A DNA stretch of 38,737 nucleotides from positions 1 through 38,737 of the forward strand of contig NZ_LSFI01000027.1 of NCBI RefSeq assembly GCF_001642325.1, in the 5' to 3' direction. Position 1 is the first letter of the stretch; the number at the start of each line of letters is the position of its first letter. Made by a program: the position numbers and the translations under genes. This stretch comes from Thermodesulfatator autotrophicus (GTDB lineage Bacteria; Desulfobacterota; Thermodesulfobacteria; Thermodesulfobacteriales; Thermodesulfatatoraceae). Shown piece after piece: positions 27,600-35,616 of the stretch. Under the pieces are notes generated by a model that was not told the origin of the DNA, made no database searches, and saw nothing but the letters and a program-made list of their open reading frames with translations.

Positions 27600-28889
27600 T
27601 TATTCCCGATTACGGAGAGAGCGTTTCTTGCGGGCTTCTTCAAGGGAGAGCACTTTTGTCGGTGTTTCAAAGATGTTCTTGACCATCTCCGCCTGAAGGC
27701 GGGCATATTTCCTGGTGGTCTGTGGAGAGGAGTGGCCTAAAGCGGCGCCTACTTCTTCGTAACTGTAGCCTCCCTTGAGCCTCTGCATGGCGAATGAGTG
27801 TCTAACCGCCTCATAGAGGGAAATCTCCCCTATGCCTGCCTTCTCGCGGGCCTGGTGGAAGATCGCAAGGAGTCTCTTGTGCGGGTAGGGAATAGCTTTG
27901 CTCTTGTGTTTGTAAAAAAAGACGAAAAGTCCTTCTTTCTTTTTAGCCTGCTCTTGAAGTATCTCAGCTATGCGGCCTACAAGTGGGATGACCTTCGGCT
28001 TCTTCTCTTTTGGGGTCTCTACAAGGCGGTCAAGAGAAAAAGCTCTGAAAATAAGGATGTAGCCCTCTTCCAGGTTGACCGCATCCCACATGATAGCCCT
28101 CGCCTCGCCGATTCTGGCTCCCGTGAGGAACAGAAACTCAAAAATGGGCTGATGCTCTTTGGGAATGAAGGAAAGAATCTTTGTCTGCTGTTCAGGGGAA
28201 AGCCAGCGTATAGGCCTTTCGTCGTTTTTGATCTCAGGTATCGCAGGAACGTTAAAAATTATTTCCCGCTTCCTACACCAGTTGAAAAACGCTCGTAGCT
28301 CAACAAAAACCTTCTTGATTGAGCTTGCGGAAAGAGTCCCCTCTTCAAGGAGAGAGTTCAGATACTCATGCAAGTGGTAACTCCGGATCTCCCGAACATC
28401 CTCTTTGCCAAAGTAGGGGATTAACCGACCCTTGAACCAGCTCTCTTTCGCCTGAAAGCCGGAGGGCTTCATTTGCTTCTTGCGTTCGGCAAGGTATTGC
28501 ACCGCAAGGTTCTCGAACAAAAACTTTTTGACATCGCTTTTCACCCATCTTGTGGGATCGAAGGTTTTACTTTCAAGTTCGTGCTCAATCAACTGACGAG
28601 CCCTTTGCGCAAGCTCCCAGCTTGAAAGCGGCTGGCCATCCTTGAAGGAATAGACGCGGATTCTTCTCCCTTTCCAGGAAAGGTCGATAAAAAAACGACG
28701 CGGCACCGTGAAACATTTCGGACATAGAAGCCCGAGAGGCGTTTCCTGGAAGGACCTTTTACACTTTGGGCACTTCTCTTTCGTCCGGATTTTCACGGCA
28801 CGACGTCTCTCCTCGCCCTGCTCTCCAGCCGCAAGTGCTGCCAGGGCCTCGATTGCGGAGAGAATAGGTGAGGAGAGGACAGGAGTCAA
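27600..28889 (-). CDS. Tyrosine recombinase/integrase with N-terminal zinc ribbon
   Basis: This 429-residue integrase has a Cys40-x2-Cys43...Cys56-x2-Cys59 zinc ribbon, a SAM-like core-binding domain (about 115-215) and a catalytic domain. In the catalytic domain Arg259 (TGARIGEA), Lys298, Arg363 (AVRHSFAMQRL), His386 and Tyr395 (LGHSSPQTTRKYARL) are recognisable. The position of the usual first His of the HxxR box is Glu360. The TTG start at 28889 is supported by AGGAGG eight bases upstream. It closes an operon with the 181-aa and primase-helicase genes, separated from the 181-aa gene by only six bases. Confidence 0.92.
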   Translation of the reverse strand: MTPVLSSPILSAIEALAALAAGEQGEERRRAVKIRTKEKCPKCKRSFQETPLGLLCPKCFTVPRRFFIDLSWKGRRIRVYSFKDGQPLSSWELAQRARQLIEHELESKTFDPTRWVKSDVKKFLFENLAVQYLAERKKQMKPSGFQAKESWFKGRLIPYFGKEDVREIRSYHLHEYLNSLLEEGTLSASSIKKVFVELRAFFNWCRKREIIFNVPAIPEIKNDERPIRWLSPEQQTKILSFIPKEHQPIFEFLFLTGARIGEARAIMWDAVNLEEGYILIFRAFSLDRLVETPKEKKPKVIPLVGRIAEILQEQAKKKEGLFVFFYKHKSKAIPYPHKRLLAIFHQAREKAGIGEISLYEAVRHSFAMQRLKGGYSYEEVGAALGHSSPQTTRKYARLQAEMVKNIFETPTKVLSLEEARKKRSLRNRE

Positions 28890-28894
28890 AGTTG

Positions 28895-29440
28895 CTACCT
28901 CCTATCTTTTGAGTCAAAAAGGCCTCTTTGGACCAATCTCTTGGGTTTCTTCTCTCCCTCTTGGAGAAAAACTCCGACCTTCCAGTTTTTCAGCCTATAG
29001 AGGCGTATTTTTCTCAAAAGTGTCTTTTCTTGCGGTTGGTAGGGCGCAGGCCGAGGCAGCTCGACCTCAACGTCCTCCCATGCCAGGGCAGAACCCAAAA
29101 GCCTGTCCTCAAAAAGGCGAGCGTTTTCATCTTCCTGTAGGAGCGAGAAGTCTATTTCTAGCCGCGGTACGATACGCTTATCTCGCCGAAGTGTACGAAA
29201 AAGGCAACGAAAACGTTCAAGGATGAAGCTGGGCTTGAGCACTCGGCTTTCGCCGAGTTTTTCTAATAGGTACTCAAGCTCTGTCTCGATTTGTTGATGG
29301 GCGCCTGGGAGCAAGAGGAAACAAGGGGTGAGCGCCCCTTCGATCAGGACCGCCAAAGTCTTCACGATCTTTTTAGGCGGTCCACCCTGTTTTAATACGC
29401 AATAAGCCTGTCTGACCTCAGACAAAAGCTCGAAGGTCAT
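28895..29440 (-). CDS. Unknown 181-aa protein between integrase and primase-helicase
   Basis: I do not recognise this family. The protein is soluble and charged, with helical stretches such as IETELEYLLEKLGESR and a basic C-terminal part. It has no signal peptide, membrane segment or zinc motif. Its ATG lies inside the end of the primase-helicase gene (23-base overlap) and its stop lies six bases before the integrase start, so it is coupled to both. A role as accessory replication or excision factor would fit the place, but is not shown by sequence. Confidence 0.65.
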   Translation of the reverse strand: MTFELLSEVRQAYCVLKQGGPPKKIVKTLAVLIEGALTPCFLLLPGAHQQIETELEYLLEKLGESRVLKPSFILERFRCLFRTLRRDKRIVPRLEIDFSLLQEDENARLFEDRLLGSALAWEDVEVELPRPAPYQPQEKTLLRKIRLYRLKNWKVGVFLQEGEKKPKRLVQRGLFDSKDRR

Positions 29441-32435
29441 CGCTTACCCCTCCCACTAAATTCAATGGCGGTCCCCTGGGGGCCTCGTTCTTGCGCACGC
29501 TCTCTTGCGTTTCCTTCCTTCTCTCTTCAGGAGAGGAAGGAAGTGCAAGAAAACGCGCACAGGATGCGAGTTTTTCTCTCCACCTCAACAGGGCGGCCAA
29601 GACGGGAAATGCCGTCCGCTGAAAGTGCACCCGGAGGGGGGAATAGTTGGTTCCTTTCCGCGGACGCCCCATCTGGTCTATCACGACCTCGGGGGCAATC
29701 TCGTACGGCCATTGCCTACCCAGGAAAATGAGAGCCTTTGCTCCCCAGGCCGCCCGGACGAAGCGGAGCCGGTGGGCCTCTTGGAAGGCTTCACGCCGTG
29801 TGAGATTTTCTGCGTAGCGCGCCGCCTCCGCCCCGTCATTGCCAAACCAGGCCGTAGCCAAGTCCCAGGCCTGGTTCGGATGGAGAACCGGGGCTCCAAA
29901 CTGGACCATAACATCGCAGTTTTGGGCCAAGTTCGAGCCCCGACTTGCAAAATGGTGGAGATCGGCAAAGACCTCCACCTTCACATTGGCTCGCCGCGCG
30001 GCTGCGCGGACAGAGTGCATGGCTGCAAGCTTTGCATTTTTATGCGCAAGCACAAAAAACCGCAGCCTTTTATTTCCCCAGGCGGCCTTGAGACGCCTGA
30101 GGGCTACAACTAGGGCGGGGACATAGCGGGAAAGGCCCTTTCGGTACGAGCCTTTCCCATAAGCCAGGGCGATCTGGATCCTAATCGTCCTTTCCATTCC
30201 CTCGACTCTAGCCTCCCAGACCTTTCCTTGTCCTTGCCTAAGGCCTGGGAAAATCTTTGAGAGGGCCCTGGTCTCTGGCGTGGCCGAAAGGACAAGCACT
30301 CGGGAGGCGGGGATTTTAATTATTTCATTCCAACACAAATAGACCCCCGCCTTTCCCCGCGCCCGGGCCTCGATCCAAGCCACGCCCCTGGCCAAAGCCC
30401 TCAAGGCGCCGAGAACTTCCTCGTTCCCGACGCCAAGAGTGGAGAAGTACCCATATCGCGCACGTGGGGACGGGTACCGCTCCAGGAATTCTCCAATCTC
30501 TCTAGCCAAAGTGGAAAGAGGAAGTATCCCGGTTAGGACTTCCAGGCGGGGAGAGGCGGCCCAGGGGCCTGCTGCGGGAGGGCTCTGGTAAGCCCGAGCG
30601 ACCCCGGTTCTGCTAGATCTGTCCCGGAGCAATAAAGTCGTGCGAGCCCGCCTCTCCAGGATCTTGGAAACCTCTTCCAGTCTCCGGACTATCTCGCGAC
30701 CAGCCGAAAACCTCGAGGAAGCCACCAGAAAAGCCGCCAAAAGAGAAAGGGGGATGGAACGCTTCTTTAAGAAAGTGTTTTCATCCGGATCGTCTATTAC
30801 AGTATAAATATTTTTCCAGCCGGCTTTCTTGAGGTAATTTAGGACAGCGGGGAGGAGGGCGTGAGTACAAATAAAAACAGCGCCTCCCTTTCCTATCCGT
30901 TTGAACTGCCTTAAGAATTTGCATTCCGAGGCATATTCGCAGTCCAGACAAACAACTTCCCCCGGGCGGAAGCCTAGGGACTCAACGGTCTGAACCTCCT
31001 TTATTTTTTGGCACATCCCTTTCTGCCACCGGCCCCGGAGGACGTAGAACAGGATTCCCTTTGCCTGGGCCTCTTTTGACCAGGTACGCTCCAGTTCAGT
31101 CGCTCTGGCGTAATCGGATACAGCAAACACTGTAACCTTCCCTTCCTGGGCCTCCTTTATAGCTGCTACAATTGCGTGGTGGGTTTTGCCCAGGCCCGGG
31201 TCAGCGGCGAGGATTCCTCCTTCTCCATTCCCGAAGAAGGCAGAGACAGCCTCCTGGATGACCTTCTCCGCTTCTGCCTCGGAGAGCTTCCGGGAGACCT
31301 CCTCAAAGTGCTCTTCTCGCCGCAAAAGTACCTTGAGGAAATCTCCCAAACCCACGCGAGGAAGCCAAATCCAGGGAGAAAGGCCGCCCTGAGCTTGATG
31401 GGCCTGGCAGGAGGGAGAGAAACAATATAGTTTTCCTGATGTCCCTATCCAGGCGTGGTGCCTTCGACCACAGACAGGACAGGGACCGGGAAAAACGATT
31501 TTTGTATTGTCTTTTATTCTTATCTGGTAGCCCCGCCCTTCTAAGGCTTGGGCCACCTCGGAGATAATCTCCAGAAAGTTGGTAGTTTTGCTCGCGGTAA
31601 AAGCGGGAAAGGAGACGCGAGGCACACAAGCTTTAAGCGCTTCCTCCCGCTCCAGCTCTTCTTTCAAACCCTTTAGCTCCTGAATCAGCCAGCTAGGGGC
31701 AGGACTTAGCGAAACGGCCCACTGTCGCGTCCATTCCGCTATTTCTCGGGCAAACGGCCGGCAGCAGACGGTACGGCGGTAGACCTCATCACCATCGAAG
31801 CCGATTCGGGCTAAGATTTCCCAGGAGACTGGTCTGGCGGCCACGTTGGGGGGAGTCTCCCCGTGGCCTACCTGGTTCTTGCCACGCCAGCCCCAAAGCC
31901 GGACGGGTTGTGGAGGATTCCCAGGATCAAGCCGGCCCAAGATAGGCCCCAGGTCCAGGTCCACCCCCATTCCCTTCAGGTCTGCCTCCCTTGCCCTCCG
32001 CCTGGCCCATTGAAGGAAGGCTTGGTGAAGGTGGCAGGGGAGGAGGAACAGCGCAACCAATTTAACGCCTTTTAATCCGCTAAGGATTGGTACAAACAGA
32101 CTGCGCTCCTCCTCTTTGAGGAGGAGGGAAGCAGCGTAGCAAGCACAGGAGGGAGAGGACTTGCTATCGAGATCTAAGAAAGGAAGGAAGTAATAGTGCT
32201 CCCCCACCCGCACCAGAGGAGAGACGTACAAACAAATGTCGTTTACGGATCCCCAAACCTCAAGTCGCTTGGCCGCCTCCTTCGCATGGAGCCATTCCCA
32301 ATCCCGGCGGGGGATGGAGAGATAAAACTTCGCAAGAAGTTTTATCTCCCTGGGCTCAAGGCGGGGCTTGACTAGCCAAGGGTGGCCTGGTTGGCCAGTT
32401 TTTGTTATATTTTTAAACACATTTGTTGTTATCAT
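29418..32435 (-). CDS. Primase-polymerase/SF2 helicase fusion with four-Cys insert (element replication protein)
   Basis: I read 1005 residues from ATG 32435. Residues about 75-185 resemble an AEP primase-polymerase (FLDLDS at 86-91, with Asp88 and Asp90; SGLKGVK at 119-125; VDLDLGPILGRL). The next part has a Cys319-x2-Cys322...Cys338-x4-Cys343 zinc finger, then an SF2 helicase: Walker A ADPGLGKTH (411-419), Walker B-like VIDDPDEN (546-553), motif III LSATP (716-720). Between Walker A and B are Cys475, Cys496, Cys499 and Cys505, where XPD/DinG helicases hold a [4Fe-4S] cluster. Family assignment is by motif only. An in-frame TTG at 32468 is the alternative start, but a promoter overlaps it. 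Confidence 0.7.
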   Translation of the reverse strand: MITTNVFKNITKTGQPGHPWLVKPRLEPREIKLLAKFYLSIPRRDWEWLHAKEAAKRLEVWGSVNDICLYVSPLVRVGEHYYFLPFLDLDSKSSPSCACYAASLLLKEEERSLFVPILSGLKGVKLVALFLLPCHLHQAFLQWARRRAREADLKGMGVDLDLGPILGRLDPGNPPQPVRLWGWRGKNQVGHGETPPNVAARPVSWEILARIGFDGDEVYRRTVCCRPFAREIAEWTRQWAVSLSPAPSWLIQELKGLKEELEREEALKACVPRVSFPAFTASKTTNFLEIISEVAQALEGRGYQIRIKDNTKIVFPGPCPVCGRRHHAWIGTSGKLYCFSPSCQAHQAQGGLSPWIWLPRVGLGDFLKVLLRREEHFEEVSRKLSEAEAEKVIQEAVSAFFGNGEGGILAADPGLGKTHHAIVAAIKEAQEGKVTVFAVSDYARATELERTWSKEAQAKGILFYVLRGRWQKGMCQKIKEVQTVESLGFRPGEVVCLDCEYASECKFLRQFKRIGKGGAVFICTHALLPAVLNYLKKAGWKNIYTVIDDPDENTFLKKRSIPLSLLAAFLVASSRFSAGREIVRRLEEVSKILERRARTTLLLRDRSSRTGVARAYQSPPAAGPWAASPRLEVLTGILPLSTLAREIGEFLERYPSPRARYGYFSTLGVGNEEVLGALRALARGVAWIEARARGKAGVYLCWNEIIKIPASRVLVLSATPETRALSKIFPGLRQGQGKVWEARVEGMERTIRIQIALAYGKGSYRKGLSRYVPALVVALRRLKAAWGNKRLRFFVLAHKNAKLAAMHSVRAAARRANVKVEVFADLHHFASRGSNLAQNCDVMVQFGAPVLHPNQAWDLATAWFGNDGAEAARYAENLTRREAFQEAHRLRFVRAAWGAKALIFLGRQWPYEIAPEVVIDQMGRPRKGTNYSPLRVHFQRTAFPVLAALLRWREKLASCARFLALPSSPEERRKETQESVRKNEAPRGPPLNLVGGVSDDLRAFV

Positions 32436-32445
32436 CTTATACGAT

Positions 32446-32475
32446 AGTCTAAACCAAGGTTGATACAATTGTCAA
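32446..32475 (-). promoter_or_regulatory. Minus-strand promoter of primase-helicase gene
   Basis: On the minus strand TTGACA (32475-32470), 18 bases, then TAGACT (32451-32446). The predicted start is about 4-8 bases before ATG 32435, so the message would be nearly leaderless. No Shine-Dalgarno is seen. Confidence 0.45.
32464..32472. promoter_or_regulatory. Shared operator/-10 region of divergent pair
   Basis: ACAATTGT (32465-32472) is an 8-bp palindrome. It overlaps the minus-strand -35 and a plus-strand TACAAT (32464-32469), which suits as the -10 for the HTH gene. A protein bound here would block both promoters. The -35 for the plus strand is poor. Confidence 0.35.
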
Positions 32476-32505
32476 GTCATTGGAGTATAGGTGTGGAGTA
32501 GGGAA

Positions 32506-34461
32506 ATGGGCAGAGAACAAAAGATAATAGCCGAAAGACTTAAAGAAATAGCAAAAATGGTTGGTAATTTTAAAGAAATTAGCGAAAAAGCGGAAATTCC
32601 ATATGCTACTTTGATATCATATCTTTCTGGAAAGAGGTTGCCTGGTGCCGAGGCCTTGGCCAAACTTGCCAGGATAGGTATCAACCCCAACTACATCCTT
32701 CTGGGCGAAGGCCCGCCGATACTGGATAAAAAAAAAACGTCCGACCTCGCCGATCTCGAAAGGGAAGAGAGGTTCCGCAATGATTTCCCCAACCTCGTCT
32801 TCTGCGTAGAGACCCTGGGCAGGCGCGAGCCCGACACCGAAACCTTCTGCAAACGCGTCCTTGTAGATTACAGATCCTCCGAAGAAACGACCTTTCAAAA
32901 GCTCCAAATCGATCTTCTGAGCTACCTGACGGATTCTTCCTGCAAAGTCCTGTCTAGACTTCACAGACGGCAAGACGTTCCTTTCGAATCCGTAGAGATT
33001 TCCATTTACGGAATGCTCGTTCGGGATCTCGTAAAGGACCTCGATCGTTTCTCAGAAGGCTCATCGTCCGACTTCGAAAAGCCCGCTCCGGAATGTATCT
33101 TTCTTTTCGCCGTACTCTCCGGGACCGAAAGAGATCCCTACGGCCTCTTCTACAATCCCGAAGTATTCGAAATGGAACTTTTGTGGCCTGCCATCCCTAC
33201 AGAATTTCTAGATTCCAAACCGCCTGAAGATCCTGGGGAACTGGCCGAAAGAATAAAAGACATAATACAGTTTAGAATCACTGATCCTCTCTCCAAGCCG
33301 AGGTACTCTTCCACTATAGCTTCCAAGTACTTGAAGCTGGAGCGAATGAAGTCTCTACTTACGGACGAAGGTCCTATGGGGATCGCCTTTCGTCTGATAA
33401 GAAAGGCCTGTCAGGAACTTTGGACACTAATAGTGTCCGAGAAGATTCCTCGAATCTGTGAGCATCATGAAATTATATACTTAAATGTCTGTCCTCGTTG
33501 TCATGTTCCGGAAGAACGGACACGTCCCAGAGCGTATAGAACGGAGAAGATGCCCTCCGCTTACCACGACGCCATCAAAGTGATGGAAAAACCAAAACTT
33601 TGCGCTTCAAGGCTCGGGAGACTGTTCAGGCTAGAAGCGAAAAGTCTTTCAAGCGTGTTTCTTGCTCTTCTGGTAACGGAAAGAATCTACAACGTTGAAG
33701 ACGGTGCAGGTTATCGTCTTTTGGAGAAGGCTTGGGGCTACAAACCGACGTTTTTGGGCGTCGATCCATATCTTTACCTTTCCTTCGAACGCTACCTGGC
33801 CGAAGTGCTTCTCGAAATGTTGAAAAAGGGAGAAGATCCATCGAACTTTCTAGAGTATGCGGCAAGACATCCCGATTATTCAGGACATATGGAGCCCCTC
33901 TCCTATTCGGAATTTCTTCAACGTATCAAGGAGAACGAAACGACCGATCAGAAATCCATCTCTCCGGAAAAGTTCGCTGAGATCCTTCTTCTGGCCTTGA
34001 TAGCGACCGCCGACTACACTCTGCAAAATCTTTCCGTTGGATTTCTTCTTGAAGCATTCAATCGTCACGTTTGGCCTCGATTCCGACGGTCCGGAAAGTA
34101 TTACGACGCATACTTGGAACATGCCTCGGAAAGATTTTCCATCAAACAGGGCTACGTAAACCTTTTCGTTTCGGGCAGTAGTTTTTCGCTCTCTTTCGGA
34201 AATGATTATCATTTCAACGGAAAACTGAAGGAACTTCTTCTGATGCACCATGCGTCGGAACAACCTTTCGATCCTCGTGTGAGTAACTCAGAATACGGGA
34301 TATGGCCTAAAGATCGACGCATCCAGTTTCGAGGCGTGACTCTCTTCTTTTCGGAAGGCCGACAAGAGGATCTAGAAAGTGCCTTGGATCTAGTCCTAAA
34401 ATTTCGGGAGACCGCGGGCTTCGACCTATTCCTGAAAAGAAAAGGTGAAAACGATGTATAA
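32506..34461 (+). CDS. Large HTH (XRE-type) protein, 651 aa, divergent from primase-helicase
   Basis: Residues about 4-68 form a Cro/CI-type helix-turn-helix (RLKEIAKMVGNFKEISEKAE, then YATLISYLSGKRLPGAEALA). The remaining 580 residues match no family I know. They have a possible metal site CEHHE...CPRCH (about residues 315-335) and no signal or membrane segment. The ATG at 32506 has TGGAG/GGGAA upstream; the in-frame GTG at 32491 overlaps that ribosome site. The HTH codons are AT-rich and lysine-heavy, while the rest uses GA-rich, more GC codons, which suggests a domain fusion. Probable role: regulator of the divergent replication gene; the large domain may sense or inhibit something. Confidence 0.72.
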   Translation: MGREQKIIAERLKEIAKMVGNFKEISEKAEIPYATLISYLSGKRLPGAEALAKLARIGINPNYILLGEGPPILDKKKTSDLADLEREERFRNDFPNLVFCVETLGRREPDTETFCKRVLVDYRSSEETTFQKLQIDLLSYLTDSSCKVLSRLHRRQDVPFESVEISIYGMLVRDLVKDLDRFSEGSSSDFEKPAPECIFLFAVLSGTERDPYGLFYNPEVFEMELLWPAIPTEFLDSKPPEDPGELAERIKDIIQFRITDPLSKPRYSSTIASKYLKLERMKSLLTDEGPMGIAFRLIRKACQELWTLIVSEKIPRICEHHEIIYLNVCPRCHVPEERTRPRAYRTEKMPSAYHDAIKVMEKPKLCASRLGRLFRLEAKSLSSVFLALLVTERIYNVEDGAGYRLLEKAWGYKPTFLGVDPYLYLSFERYLAEVLLEMLKKGEDPSNFLEYAARHPDYSGHMEPLSYSEFLQRIKENETTDQKSISPEKFAEILLLALIATADYTLQNLSVGFLLEAFNRHVWPRFRRSGKYYDAYLEHASERFSIKQGYVNLFVSGSSFSLSFGNDYHFNGKLKELLLMHHASEQPFDPRVSNSEYGIWPKDRRIQFRGVTLFFSEGRQEDLESALDLVLKFRETAGFDLFLKRKGENDV

Positions 34462-34462
34462 T
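34457..34462 (+). promoter_or_regulatory. -10-like TATAAT before the DUF433 gene
   Basis: TATAAT overlaps the end of the 651-aa gene, 33 bases before the DUF433 start, with TG directly before it. No good -35 is seen. Confidence 0.3.
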
Positions 34463-34494
34463 AGAAATTAAAATCCTTGAGAGGGGGCCTAGCG

Positions 34495-34725
34495 ATGCGT
34501 TTTCGAAGAATTACCGTAGATCCCAATAAAATGGGTGGTGTTCCGTGTATCAGAGATCTCAGACTTCCCGTGGCCACCGTCGTGGCCATGATCGCCGACG
34601 GTATGACTACGGAAGAAATCCTGCGCCTTTATCCCGACCTGGAAGAAGAAGATGTACGTGAAGCTTTGCTCTATGCGGCAGAGGCCGTCAAGGAGCGAGA
34701 ACTCCCTCTGGTGGCCAATTTATGA
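34495..34725 (+). CDS. DUF433 antitoxin
   Basis: The 76-residue protein is a classic DUF433 small HTH-like antitoxin: RITVDPNKMGGVPCIRDLRL, then VATVVAMIADGMTTEEILRLYPDL and EEEDVREALLYAAE. It normally neutralises a DUF5615 PIN-like toxin encoded next to it. GAGAGGGGG precedes ATG 34495; an in-frame TTG at 34477 lies before that ribosome site and is rejected. Its stop overlaps the next start (ATGA). Confidence 0.9.
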   Translation: MRFRRITVDPNKMGGVPCIRDLRLPVATVVAMIADGMTTEEILRLYPDLEEEDVREALLYAAEAVKERELPLVANL

Positions 34726-34965
34726 AATTCCTGGTAGACAACCCTCTTTCGAAGGTCTTCGCTCAAAACCTTTCGGAAGCGGGATTGGATGTCGTACACG
34801 TCAGAGATCTTGACCTTCACAAGGCCCCGGATGAAAAGATTTTCGACCTGGCCAAAAAAAGAGAACAGGATAATAATCTCCGCGGATACGGACTTCGGAA
34901 CCATTCTGGCAAGGATGGAAAGGCCGGGAACTCCCCGGCCCTCCCTTAGGCCCTCCCTACGTTGA
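34722..34965 (+). pseudogene. DUF5615 PIN-like toxin, frameshifted
   Basis: MKFLVDNPLSKVFAQNLSEA...DVVHVRDL and APDEKIFDLAKK match the N-terminal half of DUF5615 toxins. In frame the end is nonsense and stops at 34949. Dropping one A from the A7 run at 34854-34860 gives KENRIIISADTDFGTILARM with the family's ISADTDFG motif, ending at TGA 34963-34965. So either the gene is dead, it is expressed by slippage, or the assembly has an extra A. Sequencing error is possible in such a run. Confidence 0.85.
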
Positions 34966-35176
34966 CGGGAACCGCGAACCCGGAAGCGGCCACCTGCGCC
35001 ACCCTCTCACGACAGGATCGGCAAAGCCTGTTCCAAGGGCCCCGGGATCTGAATACCCGGCCACAGGAGAGACATCTCCTGGTCTCCTCCTTGCGGGTAG
35101 TCTTCTTGTGCGCAACAAGGATCACCTTGAGCCTCTTCTTCTCCCCACGACTTACCTTGACCACCTTCATCTTCAT
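34946..35176 (-). CDS. Small zinc-finger protein, 76 aa
   Basis: The basic N-terminal half (MKMKVVKVSRGEKKRLKV) is followed by a CLSCGRVFRSRGPWNRLC-RSC zinc finger. This C-x2-C...GP-x-NR-x-C-x2-C pattern occurs in small zinc-finger proteins of plasmids and phages. AAGGAGG lies nine bases before ATG 35176; the longer upstream ORF has no ribosome site. It is probably nucleic-acid binding. Its 3' end overlaps the frameshifted DUF5615 end. Confidence 0.65.
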   Translation of the reverse strand: MKMKVVKVSRGEKKRLKVILVAHKKTTRKEETRRCLSCGRVFRSRGPWNRLCRSCRERVAQVAASGFAVPVNVGRA

Positions 35177-35238
35177 GACCGCCGGCCTCCTTGCTTTTGG
35201 AGGAAACAACGAAAGAGGCCGGCGGATCCGCGGTCGAT

Positions 35239-35616
35239 TCAAATGCCGATCTCTATGGTTATTCTCCGATAAGGGACCGAAGGTCTGACTTTGTCTCGGG
35301 GCTTTCTTCTGGTCCTCTCCACCTCTATAAGGCCGAGTTCGGAAAGGACTTTCACATCGTGCTGTACCGCTCTTAACGGGCGATCCAGAAGTTTGGCCAG
35401 CTCGTAAATCGAATCCGGCTTCTTGTTTTTGACAGTTCTAAGAAGCTCAAGCCTCTTTTCCGAAAGAACCTTTCTTAGAGTCCTGACATCCGGAAAGATC
35501 AGAGCCTCTCTCGGTGCGATACCCTTTCCGCCCTGAACGTCCTCAAAGGCCCGGATTGTCTCCTCGACGAAACTATCCAGAGGTCTTATTTCTATTTTCA
35601 AATTCTTTATCCTCAA
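35239..35616 (-). CDS. HVO_A0114-type winged-helix antitoxin (TumA-like)
   Basis: The 125-residue protein has KVLSEKRLELLRTVKNKKPD, then IYELAKLLDRPLRAVQHDVK and VLSELGLIEVERT, which is a winged-helix DNA-binding domain of the HVO_A0114 family. These pair with TumE-family toxins. The TTG start at 35616 has AAGGAGGTG nine bases upstream. The gene begins downstream of the TumE gene on the same strand and overlaps the read-through part of TumE. Confidence 0.8.
   Translation of the reverse strand: MRIKNLKIEIRPLDSFVEETIRAFEDVQGGKGIAPREALIFPDVRTLRKVLSEKRLELLRTVKNKKPDSIYELAKLLDRPLRAVQHDVKVLSELGLIEVERTRRKPRDKVRPSVPYRRITIEIGI

Noticed and set aside
27798-28298. Plus-strand open frame of 166 codons opposite the integrase
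   Set aside because: It mirrors the integrase, whose catalytic residues are all in the minus-strand frame.
29505-30113. Plus-strand open frame of 202 codons opposite the primase-helicase
   Set aside because: The GC-rich antisense strand is open by chance. It has no ribosome site and no recognisable motif, and the minus-strand frame shows clear helicase motifs.
32436-32468. Longer primase-helicase starting at TTG 32468
   Set aside because: A good minus-strand promoter overlaps this stretch and would start transcription after the TTG; no ribosome site precedes it. It is not fully excluded.
34477-34494. TTG start for the DUF433 antitoxin
   Set aside because: It would place the GAGAGGGGG ribosome site inside the coding region; family proteins begin close to ATG 34495.
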